Shown: one piece after another, positions 42,316 to 51,013 of the stretch
Numbering within the stretch: position 1 is the first letter of the stretch
How the letters are laid out: each line of letters begins with the position of its first letter
Position numbers and translations under genes: made by a program
Notes under the pieces: model-generated
What the model was told of the DNA's origin: nothing
Seen by the model: only the letters and a program-made list of their open reading frames with translations
Database searches by the model: none
Source: Nocardia nova NBRC 15556
Lineage (GTDB): Bacteria; Actinomycetota; Actinomycetes; Mycobacteriales; Mycobacteriaceae
Direction: 5' to 3'
DNA length: 54,468 nucleotides
Assembly: GCF_001613005.1 (NCBI RefSeq)
Contig: NZ_BDBN01000073.1
Span: 1-54,468 of the forward strand

Positions 42316-42585
42316 GGGACCAGACTAGGCGATCACCACCGCCGGGCTCGCGCCGTCACCGGCCCGCAACCTCGGCCGCACGCCCCGGCGATGCGGAACC
42401 CGCTGGTATGCAACCTGTTTCGCTGTCGGAGGAATCGGCGACCGGGCCTGTGACCCGGCCTCCCCGCACCGGCGGGCGCTGTGGTGCACCTCGCATCTTC
42501 CGGCGGTTCGCGAGTGGTATCCGTTTCCGGGACCGGTTGTGGCCCTAGGCTCGGACACTGTGACGAGAGCTGGGGCGGTGTGGTG
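42316..42585. other. 270-bp divergent intergenic region
   Basis: No gene is supported here. It separates the MSMEG_4193-type gene (minus) from the aldo/keto-reductase gene (plus) and must contain the promoter of the mshC-linked operon; I could not place that promoter with confidence. Confidence 0.4.
42524..42551 (+). promoter_or_regulatory. Candidate promoter of the aldo/keto-reductase-like gene
   Basis: TTTCCG (42524-42529), 16 bp, TAGGCT (42546-42551), 34 bp before the ATG at 42586. TAGGCT is a common actinobacterial -10. Confidence 0.4.
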
Positions 42586-43548
42586 ATGGAACAGCGGGCG
42601 GTGGGCCGCAGTGGCCTGCGGGTATCGCGGATGGGGCTGGCCACCCACACCTGGGGCCGGGAAACCGATGCCGAGGACGCGGCGGCGCAGCTGGTGGCCT
42701 TCGTGGAGGCCGGCGGAACGCTGGTCGACACCTCGCCGGTGTATCAGGGCGGCGCCGCGCAACGCATGCTCGGCGAGCTCGTGGGTGAGCTGGTGCCGCG
42801 CGACGATCTGGTGATCAGCGGGTGTGCGGGCCTGGTGCCGGTGCCCGGGGTCACCGATCCCGACGGCGGACCCGCGGCCGGCATCCACTGGAGTGTGGAC
42901 GCGTCGCGGCGCACCCTGATGCGTCAACTCGACCGCACCCTCGCCGAACTGGGCACCGACTATCTCGACATCTGGAGTGTGGCGGCCTGGGACCGGCACA
43001 CCCCGCTCGACGAGATCGCGGCCACCCTCGACCACGCCGTGCGCTCGGGCAAGGTGCGCTACGCGGGGGCGCGCGGCCTGAGCGCCTGGCAGCTGGCCAC
43101 CCTGGCCTCGGCGGCCCCGATCGTGGCCGCGCAGTCGCCCTATTCGCTGCTGGCACGCGGTGCCGAAGCCGAACTGCTACCGGCGGCCGGGCACCACGGG
43201 GTCGGGTTGATCGCGGCCTCACCGCTGGCCGGTGGCATCCTCACCGGCAAATATCGCGACGGTGTGCCCGCCGACTCGCGTGGCGCCGACGAGGCGACCG
43301 CAGCCGAAATCCGCGAACGTCTCGACGAACACGCCACCCGGGTGGTGGACGCGGTGGTCACCGCGGCCGACGGGCTGGGCACCTCGCCCCTGGCGGTGGC
43401 GGCGGCCTGGCTGCGCGACCGGCCGGGCGTCGCGTCGATGATCGTCGGCGCCCGCGATATCGGTCAGCTCACCGGCGTTCTCGCCGCGGAAACGCTGGAA
43501 CTTCCGCGGGCGATCGCGGCCGCTCTCGACGACGTCAGCGGTATCTGA
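42586..43548 (+). CDS. Aldo/keto-reductase fold protein lacking catalytic Lys and His
   Basis: A 320-residue TIM-barrel AKR: VGRSGLRVSRMGLATHTWGR, GGTLVDTSPVYQGG with Asp48 and Tyr53, GTDYLDIWSVAAWDRHTPLD, SGKVRYAGARGLSAWQL and IVGARDI for cofactor binding. Of the catalytic tetrad, Asp and Tyr are present but the Lys position reads Cys80 (LVISGCAG) and the His position Ala133 (SVAAWD). NADPH binding may be kept, but standard carbonyl reduction should be impaired. ATG 42586 follows two GTG codons. It precedes the haem/iron importer by 73 bp with its own promoter region between. Confidence 0.85.
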   Translation: MEQRAVGRSGLRVSRMGLATHTWGRETDAEDAAAQLVAFVEAGGTLVDTSPVYQGGAAQRMLGELVGELVPRDDLVISGCAGLVPVPGVTDPDGGPAAGIHWSVDASRRTLMRQLDRTLAELGTDYLDIWSVAAWDRHTPLDEIAATLDHAVRSGKVRYAGARGLSAWQLATLASAAPIVAAQSPYSLLARGAEAELLPAAGHHGVGLIAASPLAGGILTGKYRDGVPADSRGADEATAAEIRERLDEHATRVVDAVVTAADGLGTSPLAVAAAWLRDRPGVASMIVGARDIGQLTGVLAAETLELPRAIAAALDDVSGI

Positions 43549-43607
43549 GCGGCCGGGCCGGCGGGACGTGCGCGCACAGGGCGGTGACAACCGGTCCGCG
43601 CGACCAC

Positions 43608-43620
43608 TTAGGCTTGCCTA
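43608..43620 (+). promoter_or_regulatory. IdeR/DtxR-like iron box upstream of the ABC importer
   Basis: TTAGGCTTGCCTA contains the inverted repeat TAGGC-TT-GCCTA and resembles half to two thirds of the DtxR/IdeR consensus TTAGGTTAGSCTAACCTAA (12 of 19 in the best alignment). It ends one base before the start ATG. Iron-dependent repression is the natural reading. Confidence 0.5.
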
Positions 43621-43621
43621 C

Positions 43622-44782
43622 ATGAGGTGTCTCGACGTCCGATCGGCCCGCATCGCCTCCGCCGCACCGGCGGGGCCCACCGAGCCGGGCGCGCCGGCGC
43701 TGAGGTTCGCGACGACCGCACGGAACCGTTCGGCATCGACTGAGCCGGGTGGACGGCAGCGGCCGGCCCGGGGCGGCACCCGGTGGCTGCTCACGGTGCT
43801 CGCGGTCGTGCTGCTCGCCGGAGTCACCACCGCGTGCGGGGGCAGCGGCGCCTCGGGCGAGCAGCAGGGCGCGACCACCGCGACGCTGGCGAATCCGGAT
43901 CCGACGCCGATCGGCCCCGAGCCGGTGCCCGCGCTACCGGTCACCGTGCGTTCGTTCGACGGCGCCGAGGTCACCGTCACCTCCGCGGACCGGATCGTGG
44001 CCGTGGACCGCTACGGCACCCTGGCCCAGACCGTGTGGGCGCTGGGCCTGGGCTCCAAACTGGTGGGCCGCTCGACCTCGGCGGCCTTCCCCGCGGTGCG
44101 CGACGTGCCCAACGTGGCGGGCGGCACCGGCAGCATCAACATCGAAGCCGTTGCCGCGCAACGGCCCACGGTGTTTCTCACCGACACCACCAGCGCCACC
44201 CCCACCATGCGTGATCAGCTGCGCGCGCTCGGCATCACGGTCGTGTACTTCGACCCGCAGCGCACCATCGACGGTGTCGGCCCGCAGATCCGGTCGGTCG
44301 CCGACGCCTTGGGCGTCCACGATCAAGGAGTGAAGCTGGCCGAGCGCACGCACGCCGAGATCGCCGCGGCCACCGCCGCGATGCCGAAACGCCAGCCGCC
44401 GTTGAAGATCGGATTCGTCTACCTGCGCAGCACCGCGATCACCATGCTCGCCGGGCCCGGCTCGGGCGCCGATTCGCTGGTGACGGCACTGGGCGGCGTC
44501 GACGCCGGAACCGCGGCGGGACTGACCGAGCCGTTCACCACCATCACCAGCGAGGCGATGATCAGCGCCGCACCGGACGTGCTGCTGGTGATGTCGGACG
44601 GGCTGAAATCGGTCGGCGGCGTCGACGGCCTGGAGAAGGTGCCTGGGGTCGCCCAGACGCCGGCCGGGCGCGATCACCGCGTCGTCGACATGTCCGATGC
44701 GGTGCTGCTCAGCTTCGGACCCGAAACCGGGCATGTGCTCGAAGCGCTGTCGAAGGCCGTCTACGGCACCCAGCCCGCATGA
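43622..44782 (+). CDS. hmuT: Haem/iron ABC transporter substrate-binding lipoprotein
   Basis: A 386-residue FecB/HmuT-type protein. After an unusually long basic N-terminus (about 52 residues) come the membrane segment WLLTVLAVVLLAGVTTAC and a lipobox Cys, so it is a lipoprotein. The mature part has the two-lobe class III binding fold: RIVAVDRYGTLAQTVWALGL, NIEAVAAQRPTVFLTD and a second lobe LKIGFVYLRS, ending at GHVLEALSKAVYG. The three genes overlap by ATGA (44779-44782, 46161-46164). Haem is the likeliest cargo because of the HmuV-like ATPase; a siderophore cannot be excluded. ATG 43622 lies right after the iron box, suggesting a leaderless mRNA. Confidence 0.85.
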   Translation: MRCLDVRSARIASAAPAGPTEPGAPALRFATTARNRSASTEPGGRQRPARGGTRWLLTVLAVVLLAGVTTACGGSGASGEQQGATTATLANPDPTPIGPEPVPALPVTVRSFDGAEVTVTSADRIVAVDRYGTLAQTVWALGLGSKLVGRSTSAAFPAVRDVPNVAGGTGSINIEAVAAQRPTVFLTDTTSATPTMRDQLRALGITVVYFDPQRTIDGVGPQIRSVADALGVHDQGVKLAERTHAEIAAATAAMPKRQPPLKIGFVYLRSTAITMLAGPGSGADSLVTALGGVDAGTAAGLTEPFTTITSEAMISAAPDVLLVMSDGLKSVGGVDGLEKVPGVAQTPAGRDHRVVDMSDAVLLSFGPETGHVLEALSKAVYGTQPA

Positions 44783-46164
44783 GTCCCGGCGATTCGCCCG
44801 GTGAGGACTCGGCCGCCGATCCCGGTCTGCGACCGTCCGGACCGAATGTGGCACCTTCTGCTGGATCCGTTGCTGCGCAACATATCTCGGACCTGTCGGG
44901 TGCCGAGTCGAGCGCGAACGGCGCATCCGAGCCGGAGAACGGTGCGGGCGCAGGCACTTCCGGGCCCGATGCGCTCAGCGGCCGGAGCGCCGAACGGTCG
45001 ACGGTCGCACCTTCGGCCGGGACCGGTGGCGGTGCGGCTTCCGGCACGCAGCGGGCAGAACCGCATCCGAGGTCCAACTCGGACCCTTCCGCTCCGGGCG
45101 ACGCCGTCGTCGGTCCGCGCACACCGCGCCGCTGGTCCCGCATCACCGTCGTCTTCGCGATGTCGATCGCACTGCTGGTGATCCTGGCGCTGATCTCGGC
45201 CGCTGTGGGGCAGGTCCCCACGACCCCGCTCGAGGTGGCCGGCAGTGTGCTGCACCGGATCGGGCTCGACTGGGGGCCGATGCCGCACCACCCCGCCGGT
45301 GAGGTCACGCTGTGGGAGGTCCGGTTCCCGCGGGTGGTGCTGGCGATGCTGGTCGGGGCTGCGCTGGCGACCGCCGGAGCGCTGCTGCAGGGTGTGTTCG
45401 CCAATCCTTTGGCCGAACCCGGCGTGATCGGTGTGTCCGCGGGCGCGGCCGTCGGGGCGGGTGTGGTGATCGTGGTCGGTGGCGCGTTCGTGGCGGCCTG
45501 GTCGGTCGCCGGAGGCGCGTTCGTCGCCGGACTGGGGACCACACTCGCGGTGTATCTGCTGTCGCGTTCGGGCGGGCGCACCGAAACCGTCACGCTGGTG
45601 CTGACCGGTGTCGCGGTCAACGCCTTCGCCGGCGGTCTGATGTCGTTTCTGCTGTTCACCGCCTCCCCCGCGGCGCGCGATCAGATCGTCTTCTGGCAGA
45701 TGGGCAGCCTGAACGGCGCCACCTGGCAGGCGGTGGCCGTGGTGGCGCCGCTGGCCGCGCTGGGTGTGGCGGCGGCGGTCGCGATGGCGCCGCGCCTGGA
45801 TCTGCTCGCCCTCGGCGAATCGGCGGCGCGGCACCTCGGTGTCGACGTGGAGCGCTTGCGGCGCAACGTGATCGTCGTCGTCGCGATCCTCGCCACCGCC
45901 GGGGTGGCCTTCACCGGCATCATCCTGTTCGTCGGATTGGTCGTCCCGCACGTGGTGCGCATGCTCGTCGGTCCCGCGCACCGGGTGCTGATCCCGCTAT
46001 CAGCGATCCTCGGCGCGGTGGTGCTGCTGGCCGCCGACATCGGGGCCCGGACCCTGGTCCACAACGCCGATCTCCCCCTGGGCATGCTGACCTCGCTGGT
46101 CGGCGGGCCGTTCTTCTTCTGGCTGCTGCGGCGCACTCGCGCCCGATCGGGAGGCTGGGCATGA
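44779..46164 (+). CDS. hmuU: FecCD-family haem/iron ABC permease
   Basis: A 461-residue permease. The first 115 residues are Ser/Pro/Ala/Gly-rich and disordered, then about ten helices follow in the BtuC/FecCD pattern: VRFPRVVLAMLVGAALATAG, GALLQGVFANPLAEPGVIGV (the conserved NPLAxPxxxG loop), VTLVLTGVAVNAFAGG, FWQMGSLNGATW and LPLGMLTSLVGGPFFFWLL. The EAA-like contact with the ATPase is within the last helices. ATGA overlaps on both sides show tight coupling with the binding protein and ATPase. The long N-terminal extension is not typical of the family. Confidence 0.9.
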   Translation: MSPGDSPGEDSAADPGLRPSGPNVAPSAGSVAAQHISDLSGAESSANGASEPENGAGAGTSGPDALSGRSAERSTVAPSAGTGGGAASGTQRAEPHPRSNSDPSAPGDAVVGPRTPRRWSRITVVFAMSIALLVILALISAAVGQVPTTPLEVAGSVLHRIGLDWGPMPHHPAGEVTLWEVRFPRVVLAMLVGAALATAGALLQGVFANPLAEPGVIGVSAGAAVGAGVVIVVGGAFVAAWSVAGGAFVAGLGTTLAVYLLSRSGGRTETVTLVLTGVAVNAFAGGLMSFLLFTASPAARDQIVFWQMGSLNGATWQAVAVVAPLAALGVAAAVAMAPRLDLLALGESAARHLGVDVERLRRNVIVVVAILATAGVAFTGIILFVGLVVPHVVRMLVGPAHRVLIPLSAILGAVVLLAADIGARTLVHNADLPLGMLTSLVGGPFFFWLLRRTRARSGGWA

Positions 46165-47018
46165 GCGGCGCCGGAACGGCACGCGTGCGCGCACTGATCC
46201 GCACACTTCGCCCTGCCCACGGTCTTCCGCAACCGACACCGCGCGGTGCGGTGACCCTGCGAGCGCGCGGCATCGATATCGCGCGCGGCGGGCGGCCGGT
46301 GCTCGAATCGGTCGACATCGACGTCGTCGCCGGGCAGATCCTGGCACTGGTGGGTCCCAACGGCGCGGGCAAGTCGACGCTGCTGGCCGCGCTGTCGGGC
46401 GAACTCGAACCGGCAAGCGGCACAGTCGAACTCGACGGCCGACCGGTCGCCGATTGGACTCCCACCGATATGGCGCGCCGCCGCGCGGTGCTGCCGCAGA
46501 ACCACACCGTCGGATTCCCGTTCACGGTGCGCGAGGTCGTCGCCATGGGCCGCTCTCCCTGGGCGCGAACCCCGCGCCAGGAATTCGACGACCGGGTAAT
46601 CGCCGCCGCGCTGGCCGCCACCGATATGGAACATCTCGCCGCACGGCCGTTCCCGGCGCTTTCCGGTGGTGAGCGTGCCCGCGCGGCACTCGCCCGGGTG
46701 CTGGCTCAGGACACCGAGACGTTGCTGCTCGACGAGCCCACCGCCGCATTGGATCTCGGCCATCAGGAACAGGTGCTGCGTCTGGCCGCGGCCCGCGCCG
46801 GCGAGGGCGCGGCGGTCGTGGTCGTACTGCACGATCTGGGCCTGGCCGCCGCCTACGCCGACCGCGTCGCCGTGCTCGACGCGGGCCGCCTCGCCGCTGT
46901 CGGCCACCCGCGCGAGATCCTCACCACCGACCTGCTGACCCGCGTCTACCGTCACCCCGTCGAGGTCATCGACCACCCCGTCACCGGCGCCCAGCTGGTC
47001 CTGCCCGTGCGACGCTGA
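46161..47018 (+). CDS. hmuV: HmuV-like haem/iron ABC ATPase
   Basis: A 285-residue ATPase: Walker A ALVGPNGAGKSTLL, Q-loop LPQNHTVGFPFTVREVV, signature ALSGGERARAAL, Walker B TLLLDEPTAALDLG and the switch VVLHDLGLAAAYAD. The ending VIDHPVTGAQLVLPVRR is characteristic of HmuV-type haemin ATPases. An N-terminal extension of about 30 residues precedes the fold. ATG 46161 overlaps the permease stop. It finishes the operon and is convergent with the sigma factor gene 8 bp away. Confidence 0.9.
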   Translation: MSGAGTARVRALIRTLRPAHGLPQPTPRGAVTLRARGIDIARGGRPVLESVDIDVVAGQILALVGPNGAGKSTLLAALSGELEPASGTVELDGRPVADWTPTDMARRRAVLPQNHTVGFPFTVREVVAMGRSPWARTPRQEFDDRVIAAALAATDMEHLAARPFPALSGGERARAALARVLAQDTETLLLDEPTAALDLGHQEQVLRLAAARAGEGAAVVVVLHDLGLAAAYADRVAVLDAGRLAAVGHPREILTTDLLTRVYRHPVEVIDHPVTGAQLVLPVRR

Positions 47019-47026
47019 ACCCCCGT

Positions 47027-48016
47027 TCAGTCCGCGAGCACGTCCGGGTGGCCGAACAGTGCGACCAGCGCCGGATCGTGGAACTTCACCACCCGCGATA
47101 CTCCGGTGGCGGTCGCCGCCAGCACCACGATCCCGTCCGCACGCAGCAGGCCGTCCGCGGCCCGGTGATAGACGACGGCGGCGGGCTGTCCGTTGGCGGT
47201 GGTGGCGACCATCCGCCACTGGCCGGGCACACCCAGCACGTAGGTGTCGAGCATGCGGAGGCAGTGCGCCCGCCCGGCCTGCCAGTCGCGGAACGGGGTC
47301 GCCTCCAGCGTGGCATCGGTGCGCAGCACCTGTTCCAGCAGCGCGACGTCGGACCGCTCGAAGGCCGCGATGTAGCCGTCGAGCAGCGCCCGTGCGCGCC
47401 GGTCGGTGGGTTCCAGTAGTTTCTCGGGTGCCGGGTCCAGTTCGTCGAGGCGGGCGCGGGCGCGTTGCAGTCCGCTTTTCACCGCCGCCGTCGTGGTTCC
47501 GAGAATCTCCGCGGTCTCGGCCGCGGAAAAAGCCAGCACCTCGCGCAGCAGGAGGATGGCACGCTGGCGTGCGGGCAGGTGCTGCAGACTCGCGACCAGC
47601 GCCAGCCGCAGCGATTCGCGTGCGACCACGACCGCTTCCGGATCGTCGGCAGTCGCGATCCAGCCGTCCGGAAGCGGTTCCAGCCATGAAACCTCGCCTG
47701 CCACAACATATCTCGGCGGGCTGCCCGACTCGTTGTCCGGACCGCCGAGTCCCGAGGGCAGTACCCGCGTGTGATGCGAGGTCCTCGCGGTGAGGCAGAC
47801 ATTGGTAGCGATCGTGTACAGCCACGACCGCATTGACGCCCGGCCCTCGAACCCGGCGTAGGAACGCCAGGCCCGAAGGTAGGTCTCCTGCACCAGATCC
47901 TCGGCATCCTGTGCCGAACCGGCCATGCGATAGCAGTGCGCCAGCAACTCCCGGCGGTAGCGCCCGGAGTCGGCGGCGAACCGGTCCCGGTCGGCCGTGC
48001 GCGCATGCGCGGTCAT
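47027..48016 (-). CDS. ECF sigma factor with C-terminal SnoaL-like domain (SigG/SigX5-like)
   Basis: A 329-residue sigma factor: region 2 YRRELLAHCYRMAGSAQDAE and DLVQETYLRAWRSYAGFEG, linker, region 4 LQHLPARQRAILLLREVLAF and AETAEILGTTTAAVKSGLQR. The last 120 residues form a SnoaL/NTF2-like domain (LLDGYIAAFERSDVALLEQV, GVVYHRAADG type strands). This composition fits the SigG/SigX5 group, distinct from ECF41 (no NPDKL). No anti-sigma gene adjoins. ATG 48014-48016 is chosen over a GTG at 48043 that would overlap the upstream stop. The quinone reductase gene just upstream could be a target. Confidence 0.9.
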   Translation of the reverse strand: MTAHARTADRDRFAADSGRYRRELLAHCYRMAGSAQDAEDLVQETYLRAWRSYAGFEGRASMRSWLYTIATNVCLTARTSHHTRVLPSGLGGPDNESGSPPRYVVAGEVSWLEPLPDGWIATADDPEAVVVARESLRLALVASLQHLPARQRAILLLREVLAFSAAETAEILGTTTAAVKSGLQRARARLDELDPAPEKLLEPTDRRARALLDGYIAAFERSDVALLEQVLRTDATLEATPFRDWQAGRAHCLRMLDTYVLGVPGQWRMVATTANGQPAAVVYHRAADGLLRADGIVVLAATATGVSRVVKFHDPALVALFGHPDVLAD

Positions 48017-48039
48017 ATCGCCGAGTGTAGGAGCCGTGA

Positions 48040-49032
48040 TCACGGCCGCAGCGCCAGTTTGCCGACGGTTGCGCGAGCCTCCAGTTCGGCCAGCACCTTC
48101 GGGCCCTCGGCCAAGTCGTAGACCGTGGGCCGGGCCGGTTCGACCACGCCGGCGGCGACGAGGGCGAACAACTCCGCCATGACCGCGCCGAAGATTTCGG
48201 GCGCCGCCTGGATCAGCACGCCGATGTTGAGGCCGATGAGCTGAATCTGGTGTTCGTAGATCAGCTGCCGATTGCTGATCGTGGCATCGCCACCGGCCGC
48301 GCCGAAGACGACCACCCGGCCGGTGGCTCGTCTGGTCGCGGCGAGGGTGTCCGCGAAACCCGAACCGCCCGCGGATTCGAGCACCAGATCGGCGCCGGCG
48401 CCGCCGGTCAGCTCCCGCACCTCGGCGGCCAGGCTCTCGCCGCGCGAGTCCAGAACGTGGTCGGCGCCCAGCTCGCGCACGAGGTCGTGTTTGCCGGGCG
48501 CCGCGGCGGCGATGACGGTCGCCCCGAAGTGTTCGGCGAGAGTCACCGCGGCCTGTCCGGTCGCGCCCGCCGCGGCCTGGATCAGCACGGTCTCACCGGC
48601 CACGAGGCGGCCCAGTGGTTTCAGCGCGGCGAGCGCGGTAGGGAGGTTGACGGTCAGGCCGAGGGCTTGTTCGGCGGTCCAGCCCTCCGGCACCGGCACG
48701 GCCGCCGCGGCCGGGAGGACCAGGTATTCGGCGAACGCGCCTTCCCCCACGCCGGCCACGCGCGCTCCCGGCCGCGGTTCGGATACGCCCTCGCCCGTTG
48801 CCACGACCTCGCCGGCGGCTTCGAAACCGGCCGGGTACGGCGGCTGCGGGCCGCCGAGGAACGTCCCCCGGCTTTTCGAGATGTCGGCGAAGTTGACCCC
48901 GGCCGCGGTCACCCGGATCAGGATCTCGCCGCGGCCCGGGTGCGGCACCGGCGCGTCGGTGATCAGGCACGTGTCCTGCGGGCCCCGCAGGGACGTCTGG
49001 TGCAGGGCTCGCATGGTCGCGGGAACGCTCAC
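48040..49032 (-). CDS. NADPH:quinone oxidoreductase-like MDR protein
   Basis: A 330-residue zinc-free medium-chain reductase: N-terminal MRALHQTSLRGPQDTCL, GRGEILIRVTAAGVNFADIS (the NFAD of quinone reductases), PYPAGFEAAGEVVATGEGV, cofactor motif QAAAGATGQAAVTLAEHFGA, and LELEARATVGKLALRP at the end. No structural zinc cysteines are present. It should transfer hydride from NADPH to a quinone or enone. GTG 49032 has GAGAG at a distance; an ATG at 49014 is the alternative. It precedes the SigG-like gene by 23 bp. Confidence 0.92.
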   Translation of the reverse strand: MSVPATMRALHQTSLRGPQDTCLITDAPVPHPGRGEILIRVTAAGVNFADISKSRGTFLGGPQPPYPAGFEAAGEVVATGEGVSEPRPGARVAGVGEGAFAEYLVLPAAAAVPVPEGWTAEQALGLTVNLPTALAALKPLGRLVAGETVLIQAAAGATGQAAVTLAEHFGATVIAAAAPGKHDLVRELGADHVLDSRGESLAAEVRELTGGAGADLVLESAGGSGFADTLAATRRATGRVVVFGAAGGDATISNRQLIYEHQIQLIGLNIGVLIQAAPEIFGAVMAELFALVAAGVVEPARPTVYDLAEGPKVLAELEARATVGKLALRP

Positions 49033-49207
49033 GGCACTCAACTCTCTTTCTCGGCTCGTCGCTGCCCACCGGTTCGGCGCCGCCGACCATGTAGACCTCG
49101 GGTGCCGCGAAAAGGAATCGGTGGGCCGGCGCGAGTTCGCGGAGCGAACGACCTTGACGAGCCCGGCCGGTCTCTGGTTCTCGCCCCGGTGACCCGCCGC
49201 TACCGGG

Positions 49208-50449
49208 TCAGCGCCGCCCGCGGAAGGTGCGGCGCAGGTCGTCGATCCACAGATCCGGGATCTCCCACGGGATGAAGTGGCCGCCGCGGTCGTGGACGGT
49301 GAGCTCGACGTGGTTGTACCAAGGGGCGCGGTCGCCGGTGCGGAAGTTCTCGACGCGGTCCTCGGTGTCGACACCGGGCGGGTTCTCGTAGCCGACGAAG
49401 GTGATGCCGGTGGGTGCCTGCACGACCGGAAGGCGGTCGTGTGAAGGCGTCCAGGGATAGCGATTGTTGTTGGCGTAGAGGCGGATCGAGGTGCCGATGG
49501 TGTTGGTGGCCCAATAGATCGTGGCGTGGGTGAGCAGATCGTCTCTGCTGAACACGGTTTCTACGTCACCGCCGTTGTCGCTCCACTTGCTCCACCGCTC
49601 CAGAATCCACGCCAGCATGCCCGCCGGAGAATCCGACAGGGCGTGGGCGAGGGTGCTGGGGGCGAGCAGGTGCGCGGCCAGGTGGACGGCGAAACGTCTG
49701 TCCAGCTCCACGAATCGTGCGTGCACCGCCGCGGGCAGGTCGTCGGGAATCGGCCGTCCACCGCTGAAGTCCCAGGCTCGATCGCCGTTGAACAGGGTCA
49801 GTTTCAGCCCGGATCCGATGTGGATGGCATACAACTCCTCGGCGTACTTGTGGCCGAGCTGCGCGGTGACCAGCGCGCCGACGTCGCAACCCGCGGCGGC
49901 GTATTTCTCGTACCCCAGCACCTCGGTCATCAGTGTGTGCCAGAGGTCGGCGACCTTCCAGAAGTTCAGATCGGGGCGGTCGAGCAGCGGACTGGAGAAT
50001 CCGAAGCCCGGAAACGACGGCACGATCACGTCGAACGCCTCGGCCGGGTCGCCGCCGTGCGCACCCGGATCGGCCAAGGGGCCGGCGACCTTGGACCAGT
50101 GCCAGAACGTCCAGGGCCAGCCGTGCGTCAGGATCAGCGGTGTCGGATTCGGGCCGACTCCGGGTTTGCGCATGATATGGATCGGCACCCCGTCGATGTC
50201 GACCTTGTAATGCTGAAAGGTGTTGATCTCGGCTTCGGCTGCGCGCCAGTCGTATCCGCTGCGCCAGTAGTCGACGAGCTCCCGCAGATAACCGGCGGGC
50301 ACGCCGTAATACCCGTCGTCGTTGCCCACGTCGTCGGGCAGGCGGGTCCGCTCCAGGCGCTGCCGCAGGTCGGCGAGCACACCGTCGGGGACGTGAATCG
50401 TCGTGGGAGTCAAGGGGAACGGTCGGGCATCGTCGGTGGTGTCGTTCAT
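49208..50449 (-). CDS. Epoxide hydrolase with EHN N-terminal domain
   Basis: A 413-residue protein. The N-terminal EHN domain reads IHVPDGVLADLRQRLERTRL and YLRELVDYWRSGYDWRAAEA, followed by the alpha/beta hydrolase core with PLILTHGWPWTFWHWSKV, the nucleophile Asp in AAGCDVGALV, a VPSFPGFGFS loop and the late catalytic His in RGGHFIPWE. It resembles microsomal-type epoxide hydrolases, which open epoxides to diols. ATG 50447-50449 follows AGGAGG. It diverges from a MarR gene with repeated half-sites in between, so MarR probably represses it. Confidence 0.93.
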   Translation of the reverse strand: MNDTTDDARPFPLTPTTIHVPDGVLADLRQRLERTRLPDDVGNDDGYYGVPAGYLRELVDYWRSGYDWRAAEAEINTFQHYKVDIDGVPIHIMRKPGVGPNPTPLILTHGWPWTFWHWSKVAGPLADPGAHGGDPAEAFDVIVPSFPGFGFSSPLLDRPDLNFWKVADLWHTLMTEVLGYEKYAAAGCDVGALVTAQLGHKYAEELYAIHIGSGLKLTLFNGDRAWDFSGGRPIPDDLPAAVHARFVELDRRFAVHLAAHLLAPSTLAHALSDSPAGMLAWILERWSKWSDNGGDVETVFSRDDLLTHATIYWATNTIGTSIRLYANNNRYPWTPSHDRLPVVQAPTGITFVGYENPPGVDTEDRVENFRTGDRAPWYNHVELTVHDRGGHFIPWEIPDLWIDDLRRTFRGRR

Positions 50450-50484
50450 ATGGCCTCCTGCGCCGTGTGATCGCCACAATTACA

Positions 50485-50527
50485 TAAGCAACTTATTTAA
50501 GCAACTTGTATAAGTTCCGGATATAGT
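50485..50527. promoter_or_regulatory. Probable MarR operator region with repeated half-sites
   Basis: TAAGCAACTT occurs at 50485-50494 and 50498-50507, and AACTTGTATAAGTT (50503-50516) is an inverted repeat with 5-bp arms. TATAGT (50522-50527) is a good -10, 7 bp before the MarR GTG. This A+T-rich island stands out from the GC-rich surroundings. Confidence 0.65.
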
Positions 50528-50534
50528 TGCCCGC

Positions 50535-50972
50535 GTGGACGACATCGATGATTTCGACGTGGACGGGTTCGCTGCGGTGATCGAGGACTTCAACCGCGTC
50601 TACATCCGCATTCCGGTCCGGGAGAAGCTGCCGTTCACCACGCTGTCGGTGCTCGACACCCTGGCGCAGCGGGGCCCGATGCGACTGACGGAGCTGACCG
50701 ATACCGAACAGATGACCCAGCCGGGCATCACGCAACTCGTCGCGCGCCTGGAGCGCGACGGCCTGGTGCTGCGTCGCCGCGACCCCGGTGACGGGCGGGC
50801 CGTGCTCGTGCACCTCACCGAGGCCGGCCGGCAGATCCGGCGCAGCCGCCACGACGACCGGGTGCGCTATCTGGTTCCGCTGATCGGCGAACTGAGCCTC
50901 GCGCAGCGCCGGGCCTTGGCGGCCGCCCTACCCGCGCTCACCCGGCTGGCGCAGTTGGAACGGGAGCGCTGA
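50535..50972 (+). CDS. MarR-family transcriptional regulator
   Basis: A 145-residue MarR: FTTLSVLDTLAQRGPMRLTE, TDTEQMTQPGITQLVARLER (recognition helix), GLVLRRRDPGDGRAVLVHL (wing with DGR) and a C-terminal helix LAQRRALAAALPALTRLAQL for dimer contacts. It likely represses itself and the divergent epoxide hydrolase gene through the repeats at 50485-50516. GTG 50535 is 7 bp after the -10, so the mRNA is probably leaderless. It is convergent with the MMPL gene. Confidence 0.92.
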   Translation: MDDIDDFDVDGFAAVIEDFNRVYIRIPVREKLPFTTLSVLDTLAQRGPMRLTELTDTEQMTQPGITQLVARLERDGLVLRRRDPGDGRAVLVHLTEAGRQIRRSRHDDRVRYLVPLIGELSLAQRRALAAALPALTRLAQLERER

Positions 50973-51013
50973 CACCGCGCATCCGTCCCGGCCCGCTGTT
51001 GCCTGCGGAAGGC

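Noticed and set aside
47027..48016. SigG-like factor as a second ECF41 member
   Set aside because: It has a SnoaL-like C-terminal domain, but lacks the DGGGK-type linker and the NPDKL ending that define ECF41.
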